Translations under genes and position numbers: made by a program
Notes under the pieces: generated by a model
Databases searched by the model: none
Told to the model about the DNA's origin: nothing
What the model saw: only the letters and a program-made list of their open reading frames with translations
Part shown: positions 53,946 through 64,000 of the stretch, one piece after another
Layout of the letters: each line of letters starts with the position of its first letter
Numbering within the stretch: the stretch's first letter is position 1
Assembly (NCBI RefSeq): GCF_033807575.1
Contig: NC_084704.1
Span: 35,193,968-35,257,967, forward strand
Origin: Cydia pomonella
Taxonomy: Eukaryota > Arthropoda > Insecta > Lepidoptera > Tortricidae
DNA length: 64,000 nt
Direction of reading: 5' to 3'

Positions 53946-55245
53946 TGCCAAGATCGCCGTCATCGAAATTATACTGCTACTCGTATTGTATCAAGGTCCT
54001 TTATTACCGAGGTCGCCGTCATCGAAATTATACTGCTACTCGTATTGTATCAAGGTCCTTTATTACCGAGGTCGCCGTCATCGAAATTATACTGCTACTC
54101 GTATTGTATCAAGGTCCTTTATTACCGAGGTCGCCGTCATCGAAATTATACTGCTACTCGTATTGTATCAAGGTCCTTTATTGCCGAGGTCGCCGTCATC
54201 GAAATTATACTGCTACTCGTATTGTATCAAGGTCCTTTATTACCGAGGTCGCCGTCATCGAAATTATACTGCCACTCGTATTGTATCAAGGTCCTTTATT
54301 ACCGAGGTCGCCGTCATCGAAATTATACTGCTACTCGTATTGTATCAAGAAACTTTATTGCCGAGGTCGCCGTCATCGAAATTATACTGCTACTCGTATT
54401 ATATCAAGAAACTTTATTGCCGAGGTCGCCGTCATCGAAATTATACTGCTACTCGTATTATATCAAGAAACTTTATTACCGAGGTCGCCGTCATCGAAAT
54501 TATACTGCTACTCGTATTATATCAAGAAACTTTATTGCCGAGGTCGCCGTCATCGAAATTATACTGCTACTCGTATTATATCAAGGAACTTTATTGCCGA
54601 GGTCGCCGTCATCGAAATTATACTGCTACTCGTATTATATCAAGAAACTTTATTGCCGAGGTCGCCGTCATCGAAATTATACTGCTACTCGTATTATATC
54701 AAGAAACTTTATTACCGAGGTCGCCGTCATCGAAATTATACTGCTACTCGTATTATATCAAGAAACTTTATTGCCGAGGTCGCCGTCATCGAAATTATAC
54801 TGCTACTCGTATTATATCAAGGAACTTTATTGCCGAGGTCGCCGTCATCGAAATTATACTGCTACTCGTATTATATCAAGAAACTTTATTACCGAGGTCG
54901 CCGTCATCGAAATTATACTGCTACTCGTATTATATCAAGAAACTTTATTGCCGAGGTCGCCGTCATCGAAATTATACTGCTACTCGTATTATATCAAGGA
55001 ACTTTATTGCCGAGGTCGCCGTCATCGAAATTATACTGCTACTCGTATTATATCAAGAAACTTTATTACCGAGGTCGCCGTCATCGAAATTATACTGCTA
55101 CTCGTATTATATCAAGAAACTTTATTGCCGAGGTCGCCGTCATCGAAATTATACTGCTACTCGTATTGTATCAAGCTGCTTTATTGCCGAGGTCGCCGTC
55201 ATCGAACTTATACTGCTATTGTATCAAGGTACTTTATTGCTGAGG
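53946..55245. repeat. 59-bp minisatellite, about 22 copies
   Basis: Unit of 59 bp containing GGTCGCCGTCATCGAAATTA, CTGCTACTCGTATT and CTTTATTGCC. The first six units carry AAGGTCC; later units carry AAGAAAC or AAGGAAC. From about unit 9 a three-unit (177-bp) higher-order pattern repeats. 59 is not a multiple of three, so one unit translates in a rotating frame and all three plus-strand frames stay open (405-432 codons). These are not genes. Confidence 0.97.
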
Positions 55246-55780
55246 TAGGTCGCCAACATTGAAATCGATGTGGAGGACTACTTTAATAATTATACAACGA
55301 TATACAACTGAAAATATAAAATTAGGTATGTTTTCATGTTACTTTTTTCCATCGAGCCACCCCTAACCTTTTAAAGTTATGATTAGAGAGTCTGCCCTTA
55401 TATAAATCATTTATTTTCGTTATAAAACTTAAATTACATACAGAGGTATATATATATATATTACAAAAAGAAAACATATTGACATTGTTTACCACTAAAT
55501 GGGTTCGCCTCAGCATAATGCTGGCCCGAAGGTCAGCGCTGATCTTCCGGCAAGACCATTTGTGAGCCACGTTCACAACTGTACGGCACGGCCTCGTAAA
55601 ACTGAACGCACTTGCGACAGCTACTAGCACCATCTACGTGTATGACAGAAATAACAGATAATCTAAAACACCATGCCGTACAAATATAGTTTTCGTGCGA
55701 ATATTCCATGTCATTTACCCTTGATTAAAACGAATTAAATATAAAATCATCAATTTTCTCTGATCAAATCGGGGAAATCC
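55246..55780. other. Non-coding with probable repeat
   Basis: 55495-55640 is GC-richer; on the minus strand it reads TTTTACGAGGCCGTGCCGTA and GGTCTTGCCGGAAGATCAGC. It looks like part of a dispersed repeat but I cannot name it. Confidence 0.35.
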
Positions 55781-55937
55781 CGAAGAAAGGCCAGGTCAAG
55801 AGTACCCTAAACCGACGAGCGTGTATGAGGAATGTCATGAAAGTGAAGGAAGCGAAAGAGGTATGTCAGGATCGTAGCAAGTGGAAATCCGTGGTCTCTG
55901 CCTACCCCTTCGGGAAATAGGCGTGATTTTATGTATG
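55781..55937 (+). pseudogene. LINE 3' end fragment
   Basis: The frame TLNRRACMRNVMKVKEAKEV ... QDRSKWKSVVSAYPFGK then TAG is the C-terminal tail of an RTE-like LINE, followed by a short ATGT tandem (ATGTATGTATGTA). A second copy lies at 60255-60440 on the minus strand. Confidence 0.7.
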
Positions 55938-55943
55938 TATGTA

Positions 55944-56066
55944 CAGTCAGCGTCAAATACTTTGTAGCAACCAAAGTAGGCAAATAGTTCGGTACACCAT
56001 ATATTTAGTATGGTGTACCGAACTATTTGACCACTTTGACTGCTACAAATTATTTGACGCTGACTG
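55944..56066. mobile_element. 123-bp palindromic MITE, TA-flanked
   Basis: CAGTCAGCGTCAAATACTTT and its inverse AATTATTTGACGCTGACTG, with inner arms AGTTCGGTACACCATA and TATGGTGTACCGAACT around a tiny loop. TA at 55942-55943 and 56067-56068. Inserted in the LINE's ATGT tail. Confidence 0.92.
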
Positions 56067-56068
56067 TA

Positions 56069-57602
56069 CATCAATTTTGCGTAATCATATCATAATCATT
56101 ATCAAATCATTGATTGAGATTTATTTGATTTACATTTAAATTTCATTGAAATGTCTCACACACACCGCTGGCACTAACGTTAGTTAAGTTAAAACTAAAT
56201 CGTTCCGCCATTTTGAAAATACTCATAAAGTCGTGTATTCACTGTAAGAGGCTTAAAACAAAACACTCGCTCAAAACGTTTACACTTGTACAGCTTTCAC
56301 TTGTCTAGTTAAGCTTCCATAAAAGCCTCTTATTTTTTAAATCAAATAAAGCTTCGTTGAAAACTATTTCGCACCTAAAGCTTTTTGCTTGTTATCTAAC
56401 AGGGAAAAGTGCTGATGTAATTCGAGTGCATTTAGAGATTTTTATGATGATTCAACTGTGAATCATTTTACTAGCGAAGTGCTCTCATTTTACTAGTGAA
56501 TTATATATGTGATACATCTCGAAGGGCCGGTGGAAAAGCAGTCTTTTAACGGAATTGTAGATCATTAAAATTTGCTTATATAAAACGTTGGCAGGTCATA
56601 GAGAAGTAATATTTTTTTCAAACAGCTGCAGCCGCCATAACTTATGTTGATCACCCAAAAGGAGGGCTTGGTCACTTCTTATTTTTCAGGTCATAATTTA
56701 TTTATTGTAGTGCGAATGTTATAAAATACTAATCAAAATATTAAGGTAATAAAATAATTTGATTTGTTCCCTAGTTTTACAGGGTGTAACAAAAATTGCG
56801 GAGATCATACCGTCATACTGTATTCATATAGGAGGTTCAAGTACTTACTGCTCGCCTTTTAGTATTGCTCAAGGGCGCCTAGCCTTTCAAACATTTCATA
56901 TGGTCAAGAATTTGGAACCGGAACCGCCGTAGCCGGGTGGCCTAGAGGCCATTAGACGCATAAGATGAACCAATCGTCTCCAACATGGGCTTGATCACTG
57001 TTTCTTTAGTACGAGTATTTGACAACAATTTCAGAGGGTCTACCGTGAAAATCAAAAACGGAGCTTTCGTAATCTGCCTCTTTATATCTCTGGCAAATTC
57101 GAGTGATAAAGCGGTAGATAATGAAATATCGAATTTCGCCGCAAGCCCTCACCTCAGTTTATAACGTCTTTGAGTTCTTTACCCTGAGGGACTCAAATGG
57201 GTAATGACCTTATTTGGTTGAATTGTATAGTTAGTTAGTTATAAGTAGTCTTCAGTTTAGTTTGTAATTGCTCTATGTACCTCTTCTGCACACGAAGCAA
57301 AAAGCCCACTAGAGAGCAAAAGGGTGCTTACCGCCCGCCTCAAGAAAATCCATTAAAAAAAAATAGTGCGATGTGCACTTAGCATTTGTCATTTTCAAGG
57401 TAGACTGCTTACATTTGTGGCGTTCCATGTCTAAATGGTTATTTTGACCATTTGTGCATAATGATTCTTCTCTGATGGAAAGCCACATATATTTGAATAC
57501 CGCTTCAGTAATAGTTAACTAAAGGCGACTTCGAATTTAATGGGGTCAGGAATGTTATTTTTCGTGAAAACAATCCACATTTTCAAATCCAATCGGAATG
57601 CA
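56069..57602. other. Long non-coding stretch
   Basis: No gene supported. 56925-56960 (CCGTAGCCGGGTGGCCTAGA) is tRNA-like for a few bases only. TTTTACTAG(C/T)GAA is duplicated near 56467 and 56490. Confidence 0.35.
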
Positions 57603-58271
57603 TTATGCAGAAAACAGCCAATGCGAGTGCATTATACATAAGACGCGGCTGCTTTTAGCATAACACGATCCAATTATACAAAGTAATCTCTTTGAGGCTG
57701 CAAGTGCTGCACCTACCTTAAACCGTCTTGAAGAGAAATACGGACTTATCTGGCAAATATGTGCAAGAGCAACGTGCGGGCGATAGCCTTCAAAAGTATC
57801 TTTTTTACAGTCCTCTTTTCTAGTACGCCACTTGTCCTGAGCTAATCTCATCCAGAAGTGACCCGCAATTTTTCGAATGTCATCCACCCAACTTACCAAC
57901 GGACGCCAGGAGCTTCTTTCATCCCAAATCGACTACCACTCCGTTAACATTTTAGACCACCTGCCATCACTTTGCTTAGGAACACGTCTCGCCCATGTCC
58001 GTTTTAGTTTGGTAATGACGCAACCCACGTCTAGTACCTTGGTGCGGCGACGGATCTCGACATTCTTTACTCGATCTTGAAGCTTGATACCGAGCGTGGC
58101 GCGCTCCATGGCTCTCTGTGGTACACGGATTTTATGCACAGCCTCCTTGGTGAGCGTCCATGTCTCGGCACCGTAGGTCATGGTGGGCAGGACACATTGG
58201 TTGAAGAGGCGAGTTTTCAGGCATTGTGGAATGTTAGCAGGTTTCAGGATGTCCGCTAATTTATTAAACAA
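57603..58271 (-). pseudogene. RTE-type LINE, C-terminal fragment (frameshifted)
   Basis: The minus strand begins FNKLADILKPANIPQCLKTR, then LFNQCVLPTMTYGAETWTLT, QRAMERATLGIKLQDRVKNV and RRRTKVLDVGCVITKLKRTW. These are the blocks that follow the RT in RTE-clade LINEs (PxxxYGAExW, xxRAMER, TKVxDxxxxIxxLKWxWAGH). After a stop near 57933 the remaining tail (WVDDIRKIAGHFWMRLAQDK) continues in another frame. There is no RT core. It is distinct from the RTE copies at 443, 4461 and 11208. Confidence 0.85.
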
Positions 58272-58364
58272 TAGTAAGTAGTGTTTATTTAGTAGTTACT
58301 ATAATAATTCCCAGTCCTCGTACCACCAAAATCTTATTCCAAAGGGCGCCATGATGTCTTTAGC

Positions 58365-58521
58365 ATTTTTTTTCATACTACGTCTGCGTAATGGTAAGCA
58401 GTCTCTATTGCCTATGGACGCCTGCAACTTCAGAGGAGTTATATGCCCGTTGGCGACCCTAACACTCCGCACCTTCGTTGAGCTCTGGCAACGTTACTCA
58501 CCGGCAGGAACATAACACTAG
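58365..58521 (-). mobile_element. Rep-A copy, 3' half
   Basis: Minus strand with a damaged tail (the GCTTGTTTGCCACC block is deleted). Confidence 0.75.
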
Positions 58522-60254
58522 CATGGTACAGATTATAACACTAGTGCCTTAAGTAAGAAAGTCAGCGCGTTTCTGAATCATCTTAATTATGTTTACCAAA
58601 ATCTGTGTCAATTTATCAAAATATTTGCAAGTTATTTACTGAGCATTATAATTAATGCTTATTTAGTAGGCTAAAGGCCTGAGGACGTATATTAAGTCCT
58701 AGGTAATAACTCCAAGACATGGTGATATTTATTTTATTTCTGAGTCTTGGCATAAATATATCTACTTTGTCTAACATAACACATGGAGATTCATCAATAA
58801 AATATTCCTAAATGACGCTTTAATCCCAAAGTAAATAATATTCAAAATTGAACATGAATCAATTTTCGATTAATGTGTTCCTAATGATATTTCAAATTGT
58901 GCACGCTTGGAACATTATTTCAACATTATCGTTGTATTTAGTATTTTTCAAACTCAATGGGTAGGATAACAGGTCATCTCCACGTGATTTATAATGTAAA
59001 AACGCAAAATCTCAGAAAATTGTGTTGAAATGACACCTCTCGGAGTACCCATCATTATATTATTTTTTGTTTAGTTGTGTGTATTGTGGCAAGCGAATAA
59101 ATGGTTTATCTATCTATCTATCTATCATCAAAAATACTATAGATACTACTATATACCTATATACATACTTAAAAGTGGACATACGGCTGAGATATAAGGT
59201 GTATTCGGGTAATTATGACTACTTCATAATGTCGGTTTATTCTGTAATTCACTCAGTATTTCATCAATATAGAGTAAATTTTTGGAATTAGTCGAATATT
59301 AAAGATTTGATGCTCAACCACAGAAAAGTATAATAATAGTTTTTTTTTTAATGATAAACATCGCATATCACCCGTTGAAACAATTTAATTTTCATTTCAC
59401 TTTATTGCAACCCACAAAGTTATACTAATACTTGATGTTTAAACATTTTCATATTTTAATAAGCTTCAAATAAAGCGCTTGGAATGAGTAGCTCAAACCA
59501 AACATAATGTTTAATATAAACTTTTGCTCTGAGCTCTGAAATGTTCTGCGGTGCATTTTATATAACGGGGTTGATACCTTCAGATGAAAAATGTAGCTAA
59601 AGTAAAGTAAATTTTAGACTTATTACAGAAAATGGTCGTAATCTAAAAATAAAATTAATAACTAGTGTCTGCATTGGGCTGTTATTTAAAATGTATTAAA
59701 AAAGCAAACACATCATATTGTCTTCGGTTACCGCGAAAGTTATTCATGAAATAAAACTATTCTCATTCGCGATATAATCCGTTTAAAAAGTTTTATTTTC
59801 AAAACATAAATCTTTATATAAAGGTATATTAAAACCATTTAAAAAATATTTAGAAACATTTTCAGTGACGTGATTGACATAATATTTGTCTTGTTTTTGT
59901 TTAATGTCTTCATGTGTTTTGTGGGATTCGTTATTATTATATATTTTTTCGTTGTTATTTATTTTCGTAATGTTTCAATATGTATTTACGTGTTATCTGT
60001 CGTGGAAGCACTTGGGCCCTACGGAAGACAAGCGCAGTTTTGAACGATTCACAGTTAGTTTCACTACACTTAAATCGATATCCCGGTCTAACTATTTAAC
60101 TATTGTGCTAAGTTGGGTCCAATTCGTGTTCCACGCTTAATGTTCTTTTTATTTTTCTATTTTGCGATGCCTGTACATGACCTTACATGTTTTGTGATCG
60201 TCACGAATCGTCTTTGATAAAATGAAACTTTCTTATCATTTGTGAAGAGTTAAA
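58522..60254. other. Long AT-rich non-coding stretch
   Basis: A small (ATCT)n at about 59108-59128 follows GAATAAATGGTTT, the look of a retroposon tail. The 84-codon frame at 59886-60140 is unremarkable. Confidence 0.4.
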
Positions 60255-60440
60255 ACATACATACATACATACATATAATCACGCCTATTTCCCGAAGGGG
60301 TAGGCAGTGGTCTGTGGTGGATTTCCACTTGCTACGATCCTGACATACCTCATTCGCTTCCTTCACTTTCATGACATTCCTAATACACGCTCGTCGGTTT
60401 AGGGTGCTCTTGACCAGGCCTTTCTTCAGGATTTCCCAGA
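60255..60440 (-). pseudogene. LINE 3' end fragment, second copy
   Basis: Minus-strand relative of 55781-55937: GACGAGCGTGTATTAGGAAT, GTATGTCAGGATCGTAGCAA, CCCCTTCGGGAAATAGGCGT, then (TATG)n. Confidence 0.72.
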
Positions 60441-60470
60441 GTTTTTAAAGAATACAGCCTTTACGAGCTG

Positions 60471-60594
60471 TAGGGCTAGAATGGTCGATTGTTTATCATC
60501 TGTCACCATGCCTGTCACGTTCTAACAAGTACGTAAGTGCGAAAGTGACGCATGATATGACAAGTGATAAACATGCAACCATAATACTGCCGCT
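60471..60594. repeat. Hairpin-G copy 3
   Basis: TCTGTCACCATGCCTGTCAC ... AAAGTGACGCATGATATGAC. Same orientation as 33481-33602. It lies directly beside the LINE fragment. Confidence 0.78.
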
Positions 60595-61504
60595 AATGTG
60601 TTCAAATTTTATTTAATTTAGAAATATACTTAAAACACTTTTTTCATAATCACAAACCCTATTTACTAACTATCTCCACCAATATCATCCCATTATCATA
60701 AATAATTAACGTTCTCGTAATAAACTTGCTCCATTCCTGACAAGTTTGAGATAAATTGATCATAGATTATTCCATTTCCCTGTCGTCATAGCAACATTTC
60801 AACATCCTCTACAATACTGTTAACCGAGCAGTAATCGCATTGATGTACATTTCAGCCACAATCCTCAAACACATTGAATATATACACTTTAATCCCCCTG
60901 AAAGGTCTCATATCTCCTGAAATGTTACATAACGCGCAATATGACAATAAAATGCATTTGATCGCTTATTTACTGGCGCTGGAAAGAGACAAGAACACTT
61001 GCAGTGGGCGTGACCTACTTTGTAGGCTGGCTGCAGCACAGGTATATGCCTACTCGGTTATTATAATAATAGCTTTATTATTCTCTCCTCGTCTTGATAA
61101 ATACGGGCTATATGAAGTAATTTTGTGAATTGTTTCGGAGATATTCAAGTAATCAACGCGTTGGATTTATGTGAATTGAAAGAATGATACGTTTAATATA
61201 AGTATTAAAAGAGTGAAGGTGCAATTTGTGTGTTAGATATATAAATATATGTAAGAAGGTATGGTAACTTAGATAAACTGGTAATGAAAAGGACTTATCT
61301 ATAGGTCAGGCTACCGTTATTGAAGAAATATTAAATTTATTGTTATACTACCTATTTAGATCCTACCGACTGCGCCACGAAAAATAAATCGTAACAGTTT
61401 AATATGATAACGTCTTTTGTTTTATATTCAAATCAATAAATAACACCGGCTAGGCAAAGCTAAATAGTTAAAAAAATTTAAACACAAAAAACACGTATCA
61501 TTTA
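60595..61504. other. AT-rich non-coding stretch
   Basis: No feature recognised; the 84-codon plus-strand frame at 60874-61128 has no domain. Confidence 0.4.
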
Positions 61505-61667
61505 CTACTTAGTGCTGTGTTCCTGCCGGTGAATAAGGTTGCCAGAGCGGAGTGTTAAGGTCGACAACGCGCATGTAACAACTCTGTAGTGTCAGGCTTC
61601 CATAGACTACGGAGACTGCTTACAATCAGGTGGTCCGTATGCTTTTTTCCACTAACGTAGTAAAAAA
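61505..61667 (+). mobile_element. Rep-A copy, diverged 3' half
   Basis: GTTCCTGCCGGTGAATAAGG to TTTTTTCCACTAACGTAGTA and AAAAAAGG. Confidence 0.7.
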
Positions 61668-61971
61668 AGGCATATAATAACGAACCATTAATGATCAGGT
61701 CCTTAAACATACAAAATGGCCGAACGTCCCAACCTCAAATCATGCCAAAGCAGCAATAACAAAAAACTTTGTTCATAAAAATCGGTCATAGGGTCGTAAA
61801 GAGGATCAATGGCATTTGATGAACATTCCTTGCGTAATGAAAAGGGACAATGTAGATGGTATCTGAGCTATTAGAATTATGGTTATATGTGAATTATATA
61901 AGGCGTGGGCAGACGGTCGTAAAACAGTGGCGGCTTCTAAAGGGTCTTTTTTGCGTGTTTTAGGAGACACG
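61668..61971. other. Non-coding stretch
   Basis: Nothing recognised. Confidence 0.4.
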
Positions 61972-62313
61972 GGTACGTCCTTAAACTACTTCCAAAATAG
62001 AGGTATGGGCATTGTGAATGTCATCTCGCTTTGTGTGGTAGGACACTGCACAGCGGATGTCATTCCAGATCTAGAGCAGAGCCCAACTGAGGAAATACCT
62101 ACCTTACAGAAAACTGCAGCCAAATAACATAAAACCCTACTCATAGTGTTGTGTTCCAGCCGGTGAGTAAGGTTGCCAGAACTCAACGAGGGTGCAGAGT
62201 GTTAGGGTCGACAACGCGCCTGTAACTCCTCTGGAGTTGCGCCCATATGCTACGGAGACTGCGTATCATCAGAAGAGCCGTATGCTTGTTTGCCACCGAC
62301 TTAGTATAAAAAA
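61972..62313 (+). mobile_element. Rep-A copy
   Basis: Near full length with the 5' extension GGTACGTCCTTAAACTAC and a diverged tail CACCGACTTAGTATAAAAAA. Confidence 0.85.
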
Positions 62314-62330
62314 AGACACATTAGACACAT

Positions 62331-62576
62331 TTGACCAGTCTGGCCTAGTAGGTAGTGCCTATGAAGCCGATGGTCCTGGGTTCGAATCCCATCCCGGTAA
62401 GGGCATGTATTTGTGTGATGAGCACAGGTATTTGGTCCTGTCATGGATGTTTTCTATGTATTTAAGTATTTGTATATTATACATATATATCGTTGAGTTG
62501 TAGGTACACTAGCCTTCTTGATCTTACCGTGGGGCTTAGTTAATTTGTGTAAGAATATCCCTATAATATTAATTTA
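62331..62576 (+). mobile_element. tRNA-headed SINE (Metulj-like)
   Basis: TTGACCAGTCTGGCCTAGTA head, B box GGGTTCGAATCC, body, (ATTT)n-like tail. Inserted about 18 bp after a Rep-A poly-A. Confidence 0.85.
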
Positions 62577-63205
62577 TTATTTATGTATCTACACACATAT
62601 CGTAAACCCTCTATGATGCCTTCAAAATCGTAAATAATGGCCAACATTACGATAAACTGTTCAGTTATAACAAAGTTCTTTTGTGTGATAATTTTATAAT
62701 TGCTTCATAACTTCATCAAAATCAATTTGGTACTGAAATTCAAATTTGGAACATCTCTGAAAAAAAGCAATTCGATTAGACTTCTATTCTTAGTGAATCT
62801 TGCTTTAATTTACGAGTTTGTTTGAGGGCATAATGTGTGTCACTATTGTATGCCTGGTTGTTCACGTTTGATGAATACAATGAGAAATGTTATTTTGTTT
62901 CGATTGCTGCATAATCTTACATTTACAACGTAATTTTAAGTTCGTATAAATTTACATAAGTAAAAAAAAGAGTTCACACGTTTTCTATTTGGGAATAAAT
63001 GTGTTAAATAAAAAAGTGTGATTATGACTATTTAAAGTTTAAAAATATTAATTATCATCTTTGAGTTTTCAAATGGTTTATTTATGCTGCAAAATTGAAA
63101 TCTGATTTTTAATTTTTTCAATAAAAAGTACAGACAATACGGACAAGACATTAAGACACATATAACATTATATAATGTACCTAACTAAATAAATAAATAT
63201 ACAAA
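62577..63205. other. AT-rich non-coding stretch
   Basis: Nothing recognised. Confidence 0.4.
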
Positions 63206-63395
63206 GGACCTGTTTCACAATGTCCAAGTTAAGTCCTAAATAAGCTACTTGCCTCTTATCTGACGAATAATTTTTTTGTTGGCGTTGTTCAAATAAGCTA
63301 ACTGGGAGATGCTAAGGATGCTAAGTTGTGCAGGAAGTTTTATCTGGCAGTTAATTTATTTGTTAATTAGCTATCTGACATTGTGAAACAGGCCC
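63206..63395. mobile_element. 190-bp TIR MITE, uninterrupted copy
   Basis: GGACCTGTTTCACAATGTCC and its inverse CTGACATTGTGAAACAGGCC. Reference copy for 49137-49765. Confidence 0.85.
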
Positions 63396-63940
63396 TAAGA
63401 ATTATAGCATAACATAAAATTAAAAGTATTACGTTGAACTAACAATACCCTAGTTTAATCATATTTGAAATATATCATTAATTTAATTCAACAAACCCTA
63501 TATTAAACTTATTGCTACATTTAGATTATTTAATTTCACTTCAAAGTTATTTTAAACTAATCATATACAAATAAATTCTTCATTACAAGTTCTAGTCTAT
63601 AAAGTTTTAAATACAAAATGTTAATTAACACGAAAGACTAATAAACCAATAATAAAAACGTTGAAATTTAACCAAAAGCCGACAGGCCAACACACGCGAC
63701 GTCGCCAATTACGAACCATGTAGATGCTTATCATACAAACATACAAATAATTTATCATCGCGCACATTAACGGCCGTCAACTGTTTGTATGATAATGAGA
63801 AAAACACAAATAGGACGGCTTTATGACATGTCAGTGTGGTGTAGCAAATTGTAGCTGCTGTTTTAATGTGTATTTAGTTGAATTAATATTGACTTAGAAC
63901 GCGATCAGAGATAATTATAGGAGTAAGTGAAAAAGCGGTG
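63396..63940. other. AT-rich non-coding stretch
   Basis: TGTTTGTATGATAATGAG (63783-63800) and TGCTTATCATACAAACA (63725-63741) are short inverse words about 60 bp apart, possibly a small hairpin element. Nothing else. Confidence 0.35.
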
Positions 63941-64000
63941 GTAGCCGAGTGGATATGACGTCCGACTTTCAATCCGGAGGTCGCGGGTTCCACTCGACTT
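63941..64000 (+). mobile_element. Second tRNA-headed SINE family, cut by window end
   Basis: GGTGGTAGCCGAGTGGATAT (A box) and GTCGCGGGTTCCACTCG (B box). Continues beyond the window. Confidence 0.85.

Noticed and set aside
53946..55245. CRISPR-like array
   Set aside because: Units are contiguous with no unique spacers, and the context is an insect genome.
53945..55262. Three overlapping plus-strand open frames of 405-432 codons
   Set aside because: They are all translations of the 59-bp minisatellite; the rotating frame keeps every frame open. No non-repetitive coding sequence.

Overview
This window looks like nuclear DNA from a lepidopteran (moth or butterfly). It is AT-rich and carries many tRNA-headed SINEs, 5'-truncated LINE 3' ends, LTR retrotransposons, several families of hairpin-shaped MITEs, a minisatellite and long dinucleotide repeats. 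There is no bacterial-style gene organisation, CRISPR array or operon. The SINE, LINE and MITE types are ones I associate with Lepidoptera; that assignment is from memory and was not searched.

The most informative host sequence is very small. A 49-nt minus-strand segment at 51407-51455, with good splice sites on both sides, encodes MNRAIQVKPADSENRG. This is the linker after the first RRM of the Bruno-3/CELF3-6 RNA-binding proteins and has the same 49-nt length as the known CELF exon. I saw no other exon of that gene. The simplest reading is that most of the window is intron of a bru3-like gene running on the minus strand, filled with transposons.

Layout. 1-18 kb: RTE-type LINE ends, a 1.3-kb TA-flanked DNA element with a repeated 13-bp motif, SINEs, palindromic MITEs and microsatellites. 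18.4-19.9 kb: a broken Mag-like gag-protease. 20139-25015: a complete, apparently intact Ty3/gypsy element of CsRn1/Kabuki type on the minus strand, with 428-bp LTRs that read as identical, a 4-bp target duplication, a tRNA-Trp-type primer site and gag and pol ORFs. 25-44 kb: SINEs, copies of a CR1-tailed repeat (called Rep-A here) and nested MITEs. 44-50 kb: a TIR-like element with an internal ~285-bp tandem array, LINE remnants and MITEs. 50-52 kb: the conserved exon, with an exon-like plus-strand island beside it. 53.9-55.2 kb: a 22-copy, 59-bp minisatellite. 55-64 kb: LINE ends, SINEs and MITEs.

The only proteins likely to be functional are gag and pol of the gypsy element and the host protein to which the 49-nt exon contributes. 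I found no convincing new multigene system. The main points of interest are the exon, the young gypsy copy, nested elements that can be dated against unfilled copies in the same window, and the repeat architectures. Family names such as Rep-A, MITE-B, MITE-D, MITE-E and hairpin-G are working labels defined here.
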